Source: Bacillus marinisedimentorum
GTDB taxonomy: Bacteria; Bacillota; Bacilli; Bacillales; Bacillaceae_O
Reading direction: 5' to 3'
Assembly (NCBI RefSeq): GCF_001644195.2
Contig: NZ_LWBL02000059.1
Location: forward strand, 1-56,936
Length of the DNA stretch: 56,936 nucleotides
This document shows, in pieces, positions 42,500 through 53,870 of the stretch. Every line of letters starts with the position of its first letter. The stretch's first letter is position 1. The notes beneath the pieces are model-generated. The model was not told the origin of the DNA. It ran no database searches and saw only the letters and a program-made list of their open reading frames with translations. The translations under genes and the position numbers were made by a program.

Positions 42500-42811
42500 A
42501 TGCATGTTAAAAAGGGCGATAAAGTGAAAGTGATCTCTGGTAAAGATAAGGGCAAAGAAGGCATCATCCTTGAAGCTTACCCGAAGAAAGACCGTGTCCT
42601 TGTTGAAGGCGTTAATTTGGTTAAAAAACACTCCAAGCCATCTCAAATGAATCCGCAGGGCGGCATCAATGAACTGGAAGCACCGATTCATGTTTCCAAC
42701 GTCATGATGCTCGATCCAAAGAGCGGTGAACCGACTCGTGTCGGCTATAAAGTGGAGAACGGCGAGAAAGTCCGTGTGGCAAAGAAATCTGGAGAGGTTT
42801 TAGATAAATAG
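42500..42811 (+). CDS. rplX: 50S ribosomal protein L24
   Basis: A 103-residue assembly initiator with an N-terminal KOW motif ([19 protein letters not shown]). AAGGAGGTG lies upstream of the ATG at 42500. It belongs to the spc part of the operon, between rplN and rplE. Confidence 0.98.
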   Translation: MHVKKGDKVKVISGKDKGKEGIILEAYPKKDRVLVEGVNLVKKHSKPSQMNPQGGINELEAPIHVSNVMMLDPKSGEPTRVGYKVENGEKVRVAKKSGEVLDK

Positions 42812-42837
42812 TTCAGCAGTGAAAGGAGGTCCGCTCA

Positions 42838-43377
42838 ATGAACCGTTTGAAAGAAAGATACCAGAACGAAATCGTTCCAAGCATGGTTGATAAGTTCAAC
42901 TACTCTTCTGTAATGGAAGTACCGAAAATAGAAAAGATCGTAATTAACATGGGTGTAGGTGACGCTGTGCAAAATGCGAAAGCACTTGACACTGCAGTTG
43001 AAGAGCTTTCCCAGATTGCAGGGCAAAAGCCTGTTGTCACAAAAGCGAAGAAATCTATCGCCGGATTCCGTCTTCGTGAAGGAATGCCAATCGGTGCAAA
43101 AGTTACTTTGCGCGGTGAACGCATGTATGATTTCTTGGATAAGCTGATCAGTGTATCACTTCCGCGTGTCCGTGACTTCCGCGGTGTATCCAAGAAAGCA
43201 TTCGACGGCCGTGGAAACTACACGCTCGGCGTCAAAGAACAGCTGATCTTCCCGGAAATTGATTACGATCAAGTAAACAAAGTTCGCGGTATGGACATTG
43301 TTATCGTAACAACGGCTAACACTGACGAAGAAGCACAAGAGCTGCTTTCTCAAGTCGGCATGCCATTTCAAAAGTAA
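42838..43377 (+). CDS. rplE: 50S ribosomal protein L5
   Basis: A 179-residue 5S-rRNA-binding protein of the central protuberance. It starts [16 protein letters not shown] and contains [20 protein letters not shown] and the conserved [30 protein letters not shown] precedes the ATG at 42838. The length matches the family. Confidence 0.98.
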   Translation: MNRLKERYQNEIVPSMVDKFNYSSVMEVPKIEKIVINMGVGDAVQNAKALDTAVEELSQIAGQKPVVTKAKKSIAGFRLREGMPIGAKVTLRGERMYDFLDKLISVSLPRVRDFRGVSKKAFDGRGNYTLGVKEQLIFPEIDYDQVNKVRGMDIVIVTTANTDEEAQELLSQVGMPFQK

Positions 43378-43401
43378 TCAACATTAAGAGGAGGGAAAAG
43401 C

Positions 43402-43587
43402 GTGGCTAAGAAATCAATGATCGCAAAGCACAAGCGCGAGCAAAAGTACAAAGTACGCGAATACACTCGCTGTGAACGCTGCGGCCGCCCGCATTCAGTA
43501 ATCCGTAAATTCAAGCTTTGCCGTATTTGTTTCCGTGAACTTGCATACAAGGGTCAAATCCCTGGTGTTAAAAAAGCTAGCTGGTAA
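43402..43587 (+). CDS. rpsN: 30S ribosomal protein S14, zinc-binding type
   Basis: A 61-residue short S14 with the zinc cysteines C24, C27, C40 and C43 ([10 protein letters not shown]...CRICF), the primary S14 of the spc operon (RpsNA in B. subtilis). It starts with GTG at 43402 after GAGGAGGGAAA. A longer zinc-free paralogue is often encoded elsewhere under Zur control, which this window cannot show. Confidence 0.97.
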   Translation: MAKKSMIAKHKREQKYKVREYTRCERCGRPHSVIRKFKLCRICFRELAYKGQIPGVKKASW

Positions 43588-43617
43588 ACCCGATTTAGGG
43601 AAGGAGGTAATCTATTT

Positions 43618-44016
43618 ATGGTTATGACAGATCCAATCGCAGATATGCTGACTCGTATCCGTAATGCGAACTCAGTGCGTCACGATCAGCTGGAGATCCC
43701 GGCTTCTAAAATGAAAAGAGAAATCGCGGAGATCCTTAAGCGCGAAGGTTTCGTACGTGACGTAGAATTTATCGAAGATAACAAGCAGGGAATCATCCGT
43801 ATTTTCCTTAAATACGGCCCGAACGACGAGCGCATCATCACTGGTTTGAAAAAAATCAGTAAGCCTGGCCTCCGCGTATATGCGAAAGCGACAGAGGTGC
43901 CTCGCGTGCTTAACGGCCTTGGAATCGCAGTGGTATCAACTTCTAAAGGCGTATTGACTGACAAAGAAGCCCGCCAACAAAAAGCCGGCGGCGAAGTATT
44001 GGCATACATCTGGTAA
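43618..44016 (+). CDS. rpsH: 30S ribosomal protein S8
   Basis: A 132-residue primary 16S rRNA binder. It starts [18 protein letters not shown] and ends with the conserved [31 protein letters not shown] precedes the ATG at 43618; a second ATG at 43624 is possible, but the first matches the B. subtilis start. S8 represses the spc operon in E. coli; I see no corresponding site here. Confidence 0.98.
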   Translation: MVMTDPIADMLTRIRNANSVRHDQLEIPASKMKREIAEILKREGFVRDVEFIEDNKQGIIRIFLKYGPNDERIITGLKKISKPGLRVYAKATEVPRVLNGLGIAVVSTSKGVLTDKEARQQKAGGEVLAYIW

Positions 44017-44046
44017 TAAAGTAAAGAGTGAATGGAGGTGTAAGAT

Positions 44047-44583
44047 ATGTCCCGTGTCGGTAATAAAATCCTTCAGATTCCTGAAGGTGTAACAATTACA
44101 AACGACAATAACACTGTAACAGTCAAAGGACCGAAGGGAGAATTGACTCGTTCATTCCACCCTGATATGGTAATCAAACAAGAAGATGGTACGCTTACTG
44201 TTGAGCGTCCAACTGAACATAAAGAGCACCGTGCACTTCACGGTACTACCCGCAGCCTCCTTGGCAACATGGTAGAGGGCGTAACGAACGGCTATGAGCG
44301 TGCCCTTGAACTGATCGGTGTCGGTTACCGTGCTGCCAAGCAGGGAAAGAACCTTGTGTTAAGCGTCGGCTACTCACATCCGGTTGAAATGACGCCTGAA
44401 GAAGGCATCGAGATCGAAGTGCCAACCAACACAAAAATCATCATTAAAGGCATCGACAAAGAGCGCGTAGGCGCCCTTGCTGCCAACATCCGCGCTGTTC
44501 GCCCGCCAGAGCCGTACAAAGGCAAAGGTATCCGTTATGAAGGTGAATATGTACGTCGTAAAGAAGGTAAAACAGCGAAGTAA
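44047..44583 (+). CDS. rplF: 50S ribosomal protein L6
   Basis: A 178-residue protein near the sarcin-ricin loop, made of two similar RNA-binding domains. It starts [17 protein letters not shown] and ends with the conserved [28 protein letters not shown] precedes the ATG at 44047. Confidence 0.98.
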   Translation: MSRVGNKILQIPEGVTITNDNNTVTVKGPKGELTRSFHPDMVIKQEDGTLTVERPTEHKEHRALHGTTRSLLGNMVEGVTNGYERALELIGVGYRAAKQGKNLVLSVGYSHPVEMTPEEGIEIEVPTNTKIIIKGIDKERVGALAANIRAVRPPEPYKGKGIRYEGEYVRRKEGKTAK

Positions 44584-44614
44584 TCCGGTTAGGTAGAAGA
44601 AAGGAGTGACACAA

Positions 44615-44977
44615 GTGATCACTAAGCCTGATAAAAACGCTACTCGTAAAAAGCGCCACGCGCGTGTTCGTGCGAAACTGACAGGAACTCCTGAACGCCC
44701 GCGTTTGAATGTATATCGTTCCAACAACCACATTTATGCTCAGATCATTGATGATGTGAACGCGAAAACAATCGCAAGCGCATCTACAGTTGATAACGAG
44801 CTTACCTTAGATGCTACAGGCAATGTCGAAGCTGCTCAAAAGGTTGGCGAACTTATCGCCAAGCGTGCAGTAGACAACGGTGTAAGCCAGGTAGTATTCG
44901 ACCGCGGTGGATATCTGTATCACGGACGTGTGAAAGCATTGGCAGAAGCCGCACGTGAAGGCGGACTTGAATTTTAA
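44615..44977 (+). CDS. rplR: 50S ribosomal protein L18
   Basis: A 120-residue 5S-rRNA-binding protein. It starts [20 protein letters not shown] and ends with [21 protein letters not shown] choose the GTG at 44615 because AAGGAGTG (44601-44608) is its ribosome binding site; the upstream GTG at 44606 is part of that site. Confidence 0.97.
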   Translation: MITKPDKNATRKKRHARVRAKLTGTPERPRLNVYRSNNHIYAQIIDDVNAKTIASASTVDNELTLDATGNVEAAQKVGELIAKRAVDNGVSQVVFDRGGYLYHGRVKALAEAAREGGLEF

Positions 44978-44995
44978 AAAGAAGGAGGGATATTG

Positions 44996-45496
44996 ATGCG
45001 TCGCATTGATTCAAGCAAGTTAGATCTTGAAGAACGCGTAGTTACAATTAACCGTGTAGCTAAAGTTGTAAAAGGCGGACGTCGTTTCCGTTTTGCTGCA
45101 CTGGTGGTAGTAGGAGACAAGAACGGCAACGTAGGTTTCGGAACAGGTAAAGCACAGGAAGTGCCTGAAGCCATCCGTAAAGCGATTGAGGATGCCAAGA
45201 AAAACTTGATCAGCGTACCGATGGTTGGAACTACAATTCCACATGAAATCACTGGTGGTTTCGGTGCAGGAAGCGTACTTCTTAAGCCGGCATCAGAAGG
45301 TACTGGAGTTATTGCAGGCGGACCAGTCCGTGCGGTATTGGAATTGGCCGGTATCGGCGACATTCTGTCCAAGTCATTGGGCTCCAATACACCGATCAAC
45401 ATGATCCGTGCTACAATGAACGGTTTACAAAATCTTAAGCGTGCAGAAGAAGTTGCAAAACTTCGCGGTAAATCTGTAGAAGAATTGTTAGGATAA
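44996..45496 (+). CDS. rpsE: 30S ribosomal protein S5
   Basis: A 166-residue protein at the mRNA entry tunnel, the same length as in B. subtilis. It starts [20 protein letters not shown]; the double-stranded-RNA-binding fold includes [20 protein letters not shown], the spectinomycin-site loop, which is wild type. The ATG at 44996 follows GAAGGAGGG; the adjacent TTG at 44993 is less likely. Confidence 0.98.
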   Translation: MRRIDSSKLDLEERVVTINRVAKVVKGGRRFRFAALVVVGDKNGNVGFGTGKAQEVPEAIRKAIEDAKKNLISVPMVGTTIPHEITGGFGAGSVLLKPASEGTGVIAGGPVRAVLELAGIGDILSKSLGSNTPINMIRATMNGLQNLKRAEEVAKLRGKSVEELLG

Positions 45497-45509
45497 GGAG
45501 GGAAATTAG

Positions 45510-45692
45510 ATGGCAAACAAACTTGAAATTACCCTCAAACGCAGTGTAATTGGTCGTCCGCAGGACCAGCGTGTTACCGTTAAAACACTTGGTCTGCGCA
45601 AAGTCAATCAGACAGTCGTTCAAGAAGATAATCCTGCAATTCGCGGCATGATCAACAAAGTCGCTCACCTTGTTACGGTTAAGGAAGCATAA
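45510..45692 (+). CDS. rpmD: 50S ribosomal protein L30
   Basis: A 60-residue short bacterial L30 ([20 protein letters not shown] at the start, [12 protein letters not shown] at the end). AAGGAGGGAAA overlaps the rpsE stop region and precedes the ATG at 45510. It keeps the usual spc position between rpsE and rplO. Confidence 0.97.
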   Translation: MANKLEITLKRSVIGRPQDQRVTVKTLGLRKVNQTVVQEDNPAIRGMINKVAHLVTVKEA

Positions 45693-45721
45693 ATAGAAAT
45701 TAATAACGAGGAGGTGCACCA

Positions 45722-46162
45722 ATGAAACTTCATGAGTTAAAGCCAGCAAAAGGCTCCCGTAAAGAACGCAACCGGGTAGGGCGCGGAATGGGTTCCGGCA
45801 ACGGCAAAACATCAGGAAAAGGCCATAAGGGTCAAAACGCCCGTTCAGGCGGCGGAGTAAGACCTGGCTTTGAAGGCGGCCAGATGCCATTGTTCCAGCG
45901 TCTTCCGAAGCGCGGGTTCACGAACATCAACCGTAAGGAATACGCAATTGTAAACCTTGAAACGTTGAATCGTTTTGAAGAGGGTACTGAAGTAACTCCT
46001 GAGCTGCTGCTTGAAACTGGTGTCATCAGCAAGCTGCAGTCCGGCGTGAAGATACTTGGCAGCGGCAAGCTTGAGAAGAAGCTTACTGTTAAGGCTCACA
46101 AGTTCTCAGCGTCTGCTAAAGAAGCTGTCGAAGCTGCCGGCGGTACTACAGAGGTGATCTAA
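45722..46162 (+). CDS. rplO: 50S ribosomal protein L15
   Basis: A 146-residue late assembly protein. The glycine-rich N-terminal extension ([20 protein letters not shown]) threads into 23S rRNA, and the C-terminal domain contains [28 protein letters not shown] precedes the ATG at 45722. Its stop TAA shares an A with the secY ATG, so SecY synthesis is probably coupled. Confidence 0.98.
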   Translation: MKLHELKPAKGSRKERNRVGRGMGSGNGKTSGKGHKGQNARSGGGVRPGFEGGQMPLFQRLPKRGFTNINRKEYAIVNLETLNRFEEGTEVTPELLLETGVISKLQSGVKILGSGKLEKKLTVKAHKFSASAKEAVEAAGGTTEVI

Positions 46163-47451
46163 TGTTTCAAACACTCTCCAATTTTATGCGCGTGGGTGAT
46201 ATTAGAAATAAGATAATATTCACCCTTTTAATGCTGATTGTTTTCCGTGTTGGGAGTTTCATTCCGGTACCGGGTGTTAACCCGGAAGTCCTGCAGATCC
46301 AGGATGACAGTGTTTTTGGTCTTCTGAATACATTCGGGGGCGGTGCGTTAAGCAACTTCTCCATTTTCGCAATGGGGATTATGCCTTACATCACAGCATC
46401 CATTATCGTGCAGCTTCTGCAAATGGATGTTGTTCCCAAGTTTACAGAATGGTCAAAGCAGGGTGAAGTCGGACGGCGTAAACTGGCACAGTTCACGCGC
46501 TACTTCACTATCGCTCTTGGTTTCATCCAGGCGATCGGAATGTCAATCGGTTTTAACAACCTTGCTGGCGGTCAGTTGATCACCAACACAGGGTTCCAGG
46601 CTTATCTGTTGATTGCACTGGTGCTTACAGCAGGAACAGCATTCCTGATGTGGCTTGGCGAGCAGATCACCGCTAAAGGTGTAGGGAACGGTATTTCCAT
46701 TCTCATCTTTGCGGGTATCGTTGCAGCTATCCCAAATGGAGTCAACCAAATATATGCGCAGCAAATTGAAGGTGCTGGGGAAGCACTTTTCATCAGAATC
46801 GTCACTGTTGCCCTTCTGCTTCTGGCAGTACTGGCTATCGTGGTTGGCGTTATCTTCTTCCAGCAAGCATTGCGTAAGATTCCGGTTCAATATGCCAAGC
46901 GGGTTGTCGGCCGCAACACAACTGGCGGGCAGTCAACGCATTTGCCGTTGAAAGTGAATGCCGCGGGCGTTATCCCGGTAATCTTTGCAATCTCGTTCAT
47001 TATCACACCGCCGACGATCGCAAGCTTCTTCGGAAGCAATGACGTTACGCTGTGGATTCAAAACGCATTTGATTACACACAGCCGGTGGGAATGATCGTC
47101 TATGTTGCCTTAATTATTGCTTTCACTTACTTCTATACGTTCGTGCAAGTCAACCCGGAGCAAATGGCTGAAAACCTGAAAAAACAGGGCGGCTATATTC
47201 CTGGTATCCGTCCAGGCAAGAACACACAGACGTATGTCACAAGGATTTTGTACCGCCTTACATTCGTAGGTTCCATCTTCCTGGCGTCCGTTTCTGTTCT
47301 TCCAATCTTGTTCATCAAGTTTGCAGAGTTGCCGCAGTCCGTACAAATTGGCGGAACAAGTTTGCTGATTGTTGTCGGTGTTGCACTGGAAACAATGAAG
47401 CAGCTTGAAAGCCAGCTCGTTAAACGCCATTATAAAGGTTTTATCAAGTAA
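46162..47451 (+). CDS. secY: SecY, protein translocase channel subunit
   Basis: A 429-residue integral membrane protein with ten predicted helices, the pore of the Sec translocon; SecE is encoded at 18293. Conserved blocks include the plug and helix 2 region [20 protein letters not shown], the loop QFTRYFTI, and the cytosolic C-terminal loop [20 protein letters not shown] that contacts SecA and ribosomes. The ATG overlaps the rplO stop by one base. A hairpin follows in the gap to adk. Confidence 0.98.
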   Translation: MFQTLSNFMRVGDIRNKIIFTLLMLIVFRVGSFIPVPGVNPEVLQIQDDSVFGLLNTFGGGALSNFSIFAMGIMPYITASIIVQLLQMDVVPKFTEWSKQGEVGRRKLAQFTRYFTIALGFIQAIGMSIGFNNLAGGQLITNTGFQAYLLIALVLTAGTAFLMWLGEQITAKGVGNGISILIFAGIVAAIPNGVNQIYAQQIEGAGEALFIRIVTVALLLLAVLAIVVGVIFFQQALRKIPVQYAKRVVGRNTTGGQSTHLPLKVNAAGVIPVIFAISFIITPPTIASFFGSNDVTLWIQNAFDYTQPVGMIVYVALIIAFTYFYTFVQVNPEQMAENLKKQGGYIPGIRPGKNTQTYVTRILYRLTFVGSIFLASVSVLPILFIKFAELPQSVQIGGTSLLIVVGVALETMKQLESQLVKRHYKGFIK

Positions 47452-48908
<1,457 letters not shown>

Positions 48909-48924
48909 GTGAAGGTGATAATGG

Positions 48925-49275
48925 GTGAGTGAAACCGAGACGATGCCGCGGTTAGGGCAGTTTGTCCGTATCCTTCAAGGAAGGGATAACGGACAGTACA
49001 GTGTCATCATCGGTATTGAAGACGAACGGATCGTTTTGCTGGCAGACGGAGACAAACGAAAATATGACCGTCCCAAGAAGAAAAACGTAAATCACCTTGA
49101 GTTAATAGATTACGTATCTCCGGAAGTTCAGAGCAGTATCCAAGAAACGGGTCGTGTGACAAACTCGAAACTCCGGTATGTGATGACGCGTTTTTTGAGC
49201 GAGCATTCGGAAGTGTTTGTCGATGAACAAGTTACTGATTTGAAGAAGGGAGAGCAACTCGATGGCGAAAGATGA
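48925..49275 (+). CDS. KOW-domain RNA-binding protein of unknown role
   Basis: A 116-residue protein with an N-terminal KOW motif ([20 protein letters not shown]) like that of L14e/L24, followed by a basic patch ([20 protein letters not shown]) and a helical C-terminal half of unknown fold. Bacilli carry a similar gene (ybzG-like) between map and infA; its function is not established to my knowledge. It starts with GTG at 48925 after GAAGGTGAT. The 3' end overlaps infA by 14 bases, so infA translation may depend on it. Confidence 0.8.
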   Translation: MSETETMPRLGQFVRILQGRDNGQYSVIIGIEDERIVLLADGDKRKYDRPKKKNVNHLELIDYVSPEVQSSIQETGRVTNSKLRYVMTRFLSEHSEVFVDEQVTDLKKGEQLDGER

Positions 49276-49480
49276 TGTAATTGAAGTTGAAGGAACCATC
49301 GTTGAAACATTGCCTAACGCTATGTTCAAAGTAGAGCTGGAAAACGGGCACACCGTTCTTGCTCATGTATCGGGCAAAATCCGCATGCATTTCATCCGCA
49401 TTTTGCCTGGAGATAAAGTTACTGTAGAATTATCTCCATATGATTTATCACGTGGCCGGATTACTTATCGCTACAAATAG
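49262..49480 (+). CDS. infA: Translation initiation factor IF-1
   Basis: A 72-residue OB-fold factor that occupies the A site during initiation. It starts [20 protein letters not shown] and ends [13 protein letters not shown]. The ATG at 49262 lies within the end of the KOW gene, after GAAGGGAG. rpmJ follows after 33 bases. Confidence 0.98.
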   Translation: MAKDDVIEVEGTIVETLPNAMFKVELENGHTVLAHVSGKIRMHFIRILPGDKVTVELSPYDLSRGRITYRYK

Positions 49481-49627
<147 letters not shown>

Positions 49628-49650
49628 TCTTGAAGGAGGTGCACGTCTGA

Positions 49651-50016
49651 ATGGCACGTATTGCTGGTGTAGATATTCCGCGTGAAAAGCGCATAGTAAT
49701 CTCTCTCACATATATCTTTGGTATTGGGAAGTCGAAGGCTCAACAAATTTTGAAAGAAGCTGGTGTTTCTGAAGATACACGTGTGCGTGATCTAACGGAA
49801 GACGAGTTGACAAAAATTCGTGAAATCGTTGATACGTACAAGGTTGAAGGTGACCTTCGCCGTGAAACATCACTTAACATCAAACGTTTGATCGAAATCG
49901 GTTCTTACCGTGGAATGCGTCATCGCCGCGGTCTTCCAGTCCGTGGACAGGGCACAAAAAACAACGCACGTACGCGTAAGGGACCTCGCCGTACAGTAGC
50001 GAACAAGAAGAAGTAA
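49651..50016 (+). CDS. rpsM: 30S ribosomal protein S13
   Basis: A 121-residue protein of the 30S head that forms the B1 bridges. It starts [20 protein letters not shown] and ends with the basic tail [30 protein letters not shown] precedes the ATG at 49651. It is the first gene of the alpha section rpsM-rpsK-rpoA-rplQ. Confidence 0.98.
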   Translation: MARIAGVDIPREKRIVISLTYIFGIGKSKAQQILKEAGVSEDTRVRDLTEDELTKIREIVDTYKVEGDLRRETSLNIKRLIEIGSYRGMRHRRGLPVRGQGTKNNARTRKGPRRTVANKKK

Positions 50017-50025
50017 AGGAGGTAA

Positions 50026-50424
<399 letters not shown>

Positions 50425-50440
50425 TCATCCTGTATAGATT

Positions 50441-50469
50441 TTGGCACACTGTCTATACTGGGTTATGAT
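50441..50469 (+). promoter_or_regulatory. Sigma-A promoter of rpoA-rplQ
   Basis: TTGGCA (50441-50446) and TATGAT (50464-50469) are spaced 17 bp. It gives rpoA an internal promoter with a ~130-base leader. Confidence 0.7.
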
Positions 50470-50497
50470 GAAAAAAGTTTCATAGAAGGTTCTAAGG

Positions 50498-50578
50498 GGA
50501 TCTTAACCAGATCCGCTGTGCACACAATCGGGAACTGCAAATGGGGAATTTCGGTTAGACTCTGTAACAGTCTAACCG
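50498..50578 (+). promoter_or_regulatory. Structured rpoA leader
   Basis: Hairpin 1 is GGATCT / AGATCC (50498-50503 / 50509-50514). Hairpin 2 is a perfect 10-bp stem CGGTTAGACT / AGTCTAACCG (50552-50561 / 50569-50578). TAACC in the loop of hairpin 1 (50504-50508) is complementary to GGTTA in the left arm of hairpin 2 (50553-50557), so an alternative or long-range pairing is possible. No T-tract follows. Confidence 0.5.
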
Positions 50579-50609
50579 GGGTTTCGACGTTTTGAAGGAG
50601 GGTTATTGA

Positions 50610-51557
50610 ATGATCGAAATTGAGAAACCAAAAATTGAAACGGTTGATGTCAGCGATGACGGCAAGTTTGGGAAATTTGTCATCGAACCGCTTGAACGTG
50701 GCTATGGTACCACATTAGGGAACTCCTTACGTCGTATCCTTTTATCTTCACTCCCTGGTGCCGCTGTAACATCTATTCAAATTGATGGGGTCCTTCATGA
50801 ATTCTCAACAATTGAAGGTGTAGTGGAAGACGTCACTTCCATTATCTTGAACATTAAAAAACTCGCACTCAAAATCTACTCTGATGAAGAGAAGACGATG
50901 GAAATTGACGTGAAGCGCGAAGGTCCCGTTACTGCTGCGGATATTACGCATGACAGTGATGTAGAGATTTTGAATCCGGATCTTCATATTGCGACACTGT
51001 CATCCAGCAGCGCCAACCTTCACATACGTATGACTGCCCAGAGCGGCCGCGGCTATTCACCGGCTGATGATAACAATACGGAGGATCAGCCAATCGGCGT
51101 GATTCCGATTGATTCCATCTATACACCGGTTGCCCGTGCAACGTACCAGGTAGAAAATACACGTGTAGGCCAAGTGTCTAATTACGATAAATTAACCCTC
51201 GATGTATGGACAGATGGAAGTATTAGACCGGAAGAAGCCGTTTCTTTAGGTGCCAAGATCATGAATGAGCACCTGAACATCTTCATCGGCCTGACTGATG
51301 AAGCCCAAAATGCAGAAATCATGGTCGAAAAAGAAGAAGATCAAAAAGAAAAAGTTCTTGAGATGACAATTGAAGAACTGGACTTATCTGTCCGTTCATA
51401 TAACTGCCTGAAGCGCGCTGGCATTAATACAGTTCAAGAGCTTTCCCATAAGTCTGAAGAGGACATGATGAAAGTCCGCAACCTCGGACGGAAATCTCTT
51501 GAAGAAGTAAAGCATAAACTTCATGACCTGGGACTCGGACTCCGTAAGGAAGAGTAG
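50610..51557 (+). CDS. rpoA: RNA polymerase alpha subunit
   Basis: A 315-residue alpha subunit. The N-terminal assembly domain (about 1-230) contains [20 protein letters not shown] and the C-terminal domain (about 245-310), which binds UP elements and activators, contains [20 protein letters not shown] and [27 protein letters not shown] precedes the ATG at 50610. It has its own promoter and leader; rplQ follows after 63 bases. Confidence 0.99.
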   Translation: MIEIEKPKIETVDVSDDGKFGKFVIEPLERGYGTTLGNSLRRILLSSLPGAAVTSIQIDGVLHEFSTIEGVVEDVTSIILNIKKLALKIYSDEEKTMEIDVKREGPVTAADITHDSDVEILNPDLHIATLSSSSANLHIRMTAQSGRGYSPADDNNTEDQPIGVIPIDSIYTPVARATYQVENTRVGQVSNYDKLTLDVWTDGSIRPEEAVSLGAKIMNEHLNIFIGLTDEAQNAEIMVEKEEDQKEKVLEMTIEELDLSVRSYNCLKRAGINTVQELSHKSEEDMMKVRNLGRKSLEEVKHKLHDLGLGLRKEE

Positions 51558-51620
51558 TTCCCTGCAGGTGAGCAACGATAGATACAACGGATAGACTTTC
51601 AACAAAGGAGGGAATCTCTC

Positions 51621-51983
51621 ATGGCATATCAAAAACTGGGACGCACTAGTTCACAGCGTAAAGCACTTCTTCGTGACCTTGCGACAGACCTGATCATCAA
51701 CGAGCGCATCGAAACAACTGAAGCGAAAGCGAAAGAGCTCAAGTCAGTTGTTGAAAAAATGATCACTCTCGGCAAGCGCGGTGATTTGCATGCGCGCCGT
51801 CAAGCTTCTGCTTTCGTTCGCAAGGAAACTGCAAACGAAGAGACTGGCGAAGATGCAATCCAAAAACTGTTCGGTGATGTCGCTTCTCGTTATGAAAACC
51901 GTCAAGGCGGATACACTCGTATCATGAAGCTTGGGCCTCGCCGCGGTGATGGTGCACCAATGGTTATTATCGAGCTTGTGTAA
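51621..51983 (+). CDS. rplQ: 50S ribosomal protein L17
   Basis: A 120-residue protein near the tunnel exit. It starts [20 protein letters not shown] and ends [31 protein letters not shown] precedes the ATG at 51621. It is the last gene of the S10-spc-alpha super-operon and is followed by a strong terminator. Confidence 0.98.
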   Translation: MAYQKLGRTSSQRKALLRDLATDLIINERIETTEAKAKELKSVVEKMITLGKRGDLHARRQASAFVRKETANEETGEDAIQKLFGDVASRYENRQGGYTRIMKLGPRRGDGAPMVIIELV

Positions 51984-52002
51984 CAATCATACACATGTAA
52001 CG

Positions 52003-52053
52003 AAAAGGGCGGGACAGAAACTCTTCACGGGTCTGATTCTGTGCCCTTTTTTT
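52003..52053 (+). terminator. Terminator of the alpha operon
   Basis: AAAAGGGC (52003-52010) pairs with GCCCTTTT (52043-52050) and ACAGAA (52014-52019) with TTCTGT (52037-52042). The T-run extends to seven. It lies 20 bases after rplQ. Confidence 0.9.
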
Positions 52054-52127
52054 GTTTATCCAGCTTTTTTGCCGCCCGTTTTTCAAAGCGGCACCAGGTG
52101 AGAAAAGCTTGTCGAGATTAGAAGAGA

Positions 52128-52160
52128 AAATCGGCACGATTTCCCTATTTCCAGGGAAAT
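52128..52160 (+). promoter_or_regulatory. Overlapping hairpins before ecfA1
   Basis: AAATCG-GCA-CGATTT (52128-52142) overlaps ATTTCCCT / AGGGAAAT (52139-52146 / 52153-52160), so only one can form at a time. They lie 26 bases before the ecfA1 start. I see no clear promoter in this gap. Confidence 0.4.
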
Positions 52161-52185
52161 ATGTCGAAGCGGGAGAGAGACCTTC

Positions 52186-53025
52186 ATGAAAGAACTCGTT
52201 TCTGTAAAGGATGTAAGTTTTCGATATGACCGGGAAGGAAAATGGGCAGTAAATGACGTCAGTTTTTCCGTGTATGAAAGCGAGTGGCTGGCAATTGTCG
52301 GACATAACGGCTCCGGCAAGTCAACCCTTGCCAAGCTTATGAACGGCCTATTGCTTCCTGAAACCGGCACTGTATCAGTAGAAGGGTTCAGTACGGCCAA
52401 AGAAACCGATATAGCGGATATACGCCGCAGGCTGGGGGTCGTCTTCCAAAACCCCGATAATCAGTTTGTCGGGACAACAGTAAGGGATGATGTGGCTTTT
52501 GGTCTGGAAAACAACGGCGTCGCTCGAGATATCATGAAAAAACGGATTCAGGAAAGCCTTAAATCTGTCGGCATGATTGAATTTCTTGATCAAGAGCCTC
52601 ACCATCTGTCAGGCGGGCAAAAACAACGGGTGGCAATTGCAGGTATCATTGCTCTCAGGCCGTCAATTATGATTCTTGATGAAGCGACCTCCATGCTTGA
52701 CCCGCGCGGCCGCCTTGAAGTGATCAATACCGTCCGCTCCCTTAACGATGAAGGCGCCATTACAGTCATTTCCATCACTCATGACCTGGAAGAGGCAGCG
52801 AAAGCGGACCGCGTGCTTGTCATGAACCAGGGTGAAGTACATGCTGCAGGGCGTGCAGCGGATATTTTCAGCAAAGAAGAAGAGCTGACTCAAATCGGGC
52901 TTGATTTGCCTTTCAGTGTGAAACTGAGTCATGAACTGTCACGGCGCGGCATTCTCTCATCAGGCCCATATCTTTCTCAAGAGGAATTGGTGGATGCGTT
53001 ATGGAAATTAAAATCACAAACCTAG
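52186..53025 (+). CDS. ecfA1: ECF transporter ATPase EcfA1
   Basis: A 279-residue ABC ATPase of the shared energising module of group II ECF vitamin and metal transporters. It has Walker A GHNGSGKST, a Q-loop in VFQNPDNQFVG, the signature LSGGQKQR, Walker B IMILDEATSMLD and the H-loop SITHD. It pairs with EcfA2 and EcfT, while substrate-binding S-components are encoded elsewhere. The ATG at 52186 has only a GGGAGAGAG ribosome binding site. It overlaps ecfA2 by 25 bases. Confidence 0.96.
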   Translation: MKELVSVKDVSFRYDREGKWAVNDVSFSVYESEWLAIVGHNGSGKSTLAKLMNGLLLPETGTVSVEGFSTAKETDIADIRRRLGVVFQNPDNQFVGTTVRDDVAFGLENNGVARDIMKKRIQESLKSVGMIEFLDQEPHHLSGGQKQRVAIAGIIALRPSIMILDEATSMLDPRGRLEVINTVRSLNDEGAITVISITHDLEEAAKADRVLVMNQGEVHAAGRAADIFSKEEELTQIGLDLPFSVKLSHELSRRGILSSGPYLSQEELVDALWKLKSQT

Positions 53026-53870
53026 AGCACCGCTACATGCCGCGCACGCCCTTTGAACGGCTCGCACTCCATGACGTGACAACACATATCGATTCAGGCA
53101 CTTTCCTGGCGGTGATCGGCCATACCGGTTCGGGAAAGTCGACACTCGTCCAGCACTTGAACGGCCTGCTCAAACCGACATCAGGCGAAATCCGTATCGG
53201 TGAAACCGTCATCACGGCAGATAAAAAGGATAAAAGCTTGAAACCATTGCGGAAAAAGGCCGGCATTGTCTTCCAATATCCCGAACACCAGCTGTTTGAG
53301 GAAACGGTGGAAAAAGATGTGATGTTCGGTCCGCGGAATTTCGGTGTCCCTGAGGAGAAAGCTCGGAAAAAGGCACGGGAAACCGTCTTGATGCTTGGGC
53401 TCCCGGAAGATGTTCTGCAGAAGTCACCCTTTGACTTGAGCGGAGGTCAGATGCGACGTGTAGCCATAGCCGGTGTGCTGGCAATGGAGCCGGAGATTCT
53501 GATTCTCGATGAACCGACAGCCGGCCTGGACCCAAAAGGACGCCATGAAATCATGGATATGTTTTCCATGCTGCATAAACAGCGAGGGCTGACAACTATC
53601 CTTGTTACGCACAGCATGGAGGATGCTGCCCGCTATGCCGATGAAATCGCCGTGATGGATAAAGGCACGCTCGTTGCCAGAGGGGCGCCTCAGGAGATTT
53701 TTTCAAATCCCGAACAATTAATCGGCCTTGGCCTTGATGTTCCGGAGACGACCCGGTTTGCAATGGAACTGGAAGAAAAATTCGGCACCCGGCTTTCATA
53801 TGACCGTTTTACGCTTAAGGAAACCGCAGATCTCATTGAATCGCTCATGAGAGGGGGCGATCCTTCATGA
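53001..53870 (+). CDS. ecfA2: ECF transporter ATPase EcfA2
   Basis: A 289-residue ABC ATPase, the heterodimer partner of EcfA1. It has Walker A GHTGSGKST, VFQYPEHQLFEETVEKDV after the Q-loop, the signature LSGGQMRR, Walker B ILILDEPTAGLD and the H-loop VTHSMED. The ATG at 53001 lies inside the end of ecfA1, so the two subunits are likely made in step. Its stop region overlaps the ecfT start by four bases. Confidence 0.96.
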   Translation: MEIKITNLEHRYMPRTPFERLALHDVTTHIDSGTFLAVIGHTGSGKSTLVQHLNGLLKPTSGEIRIGETVITADKKDKSLKPLRKKAGIVFQYPEHQLFEETVEKDVMFGPRNFGVPEEKARKKARETVLMLGLPEDVLQKSPFDLSGGQMRRVAIAGVLAMEPEILILDEPTAGLDPKGRHEIMDMFSMLHKQRGLTTILVTHSMEDAARYADEIAVMDKGTLVARGAPQEIFSNPEQLIGLGLDVPETTRFAMELEEKFGTRLSYDRFTLKETADLIESLMRGGDPS

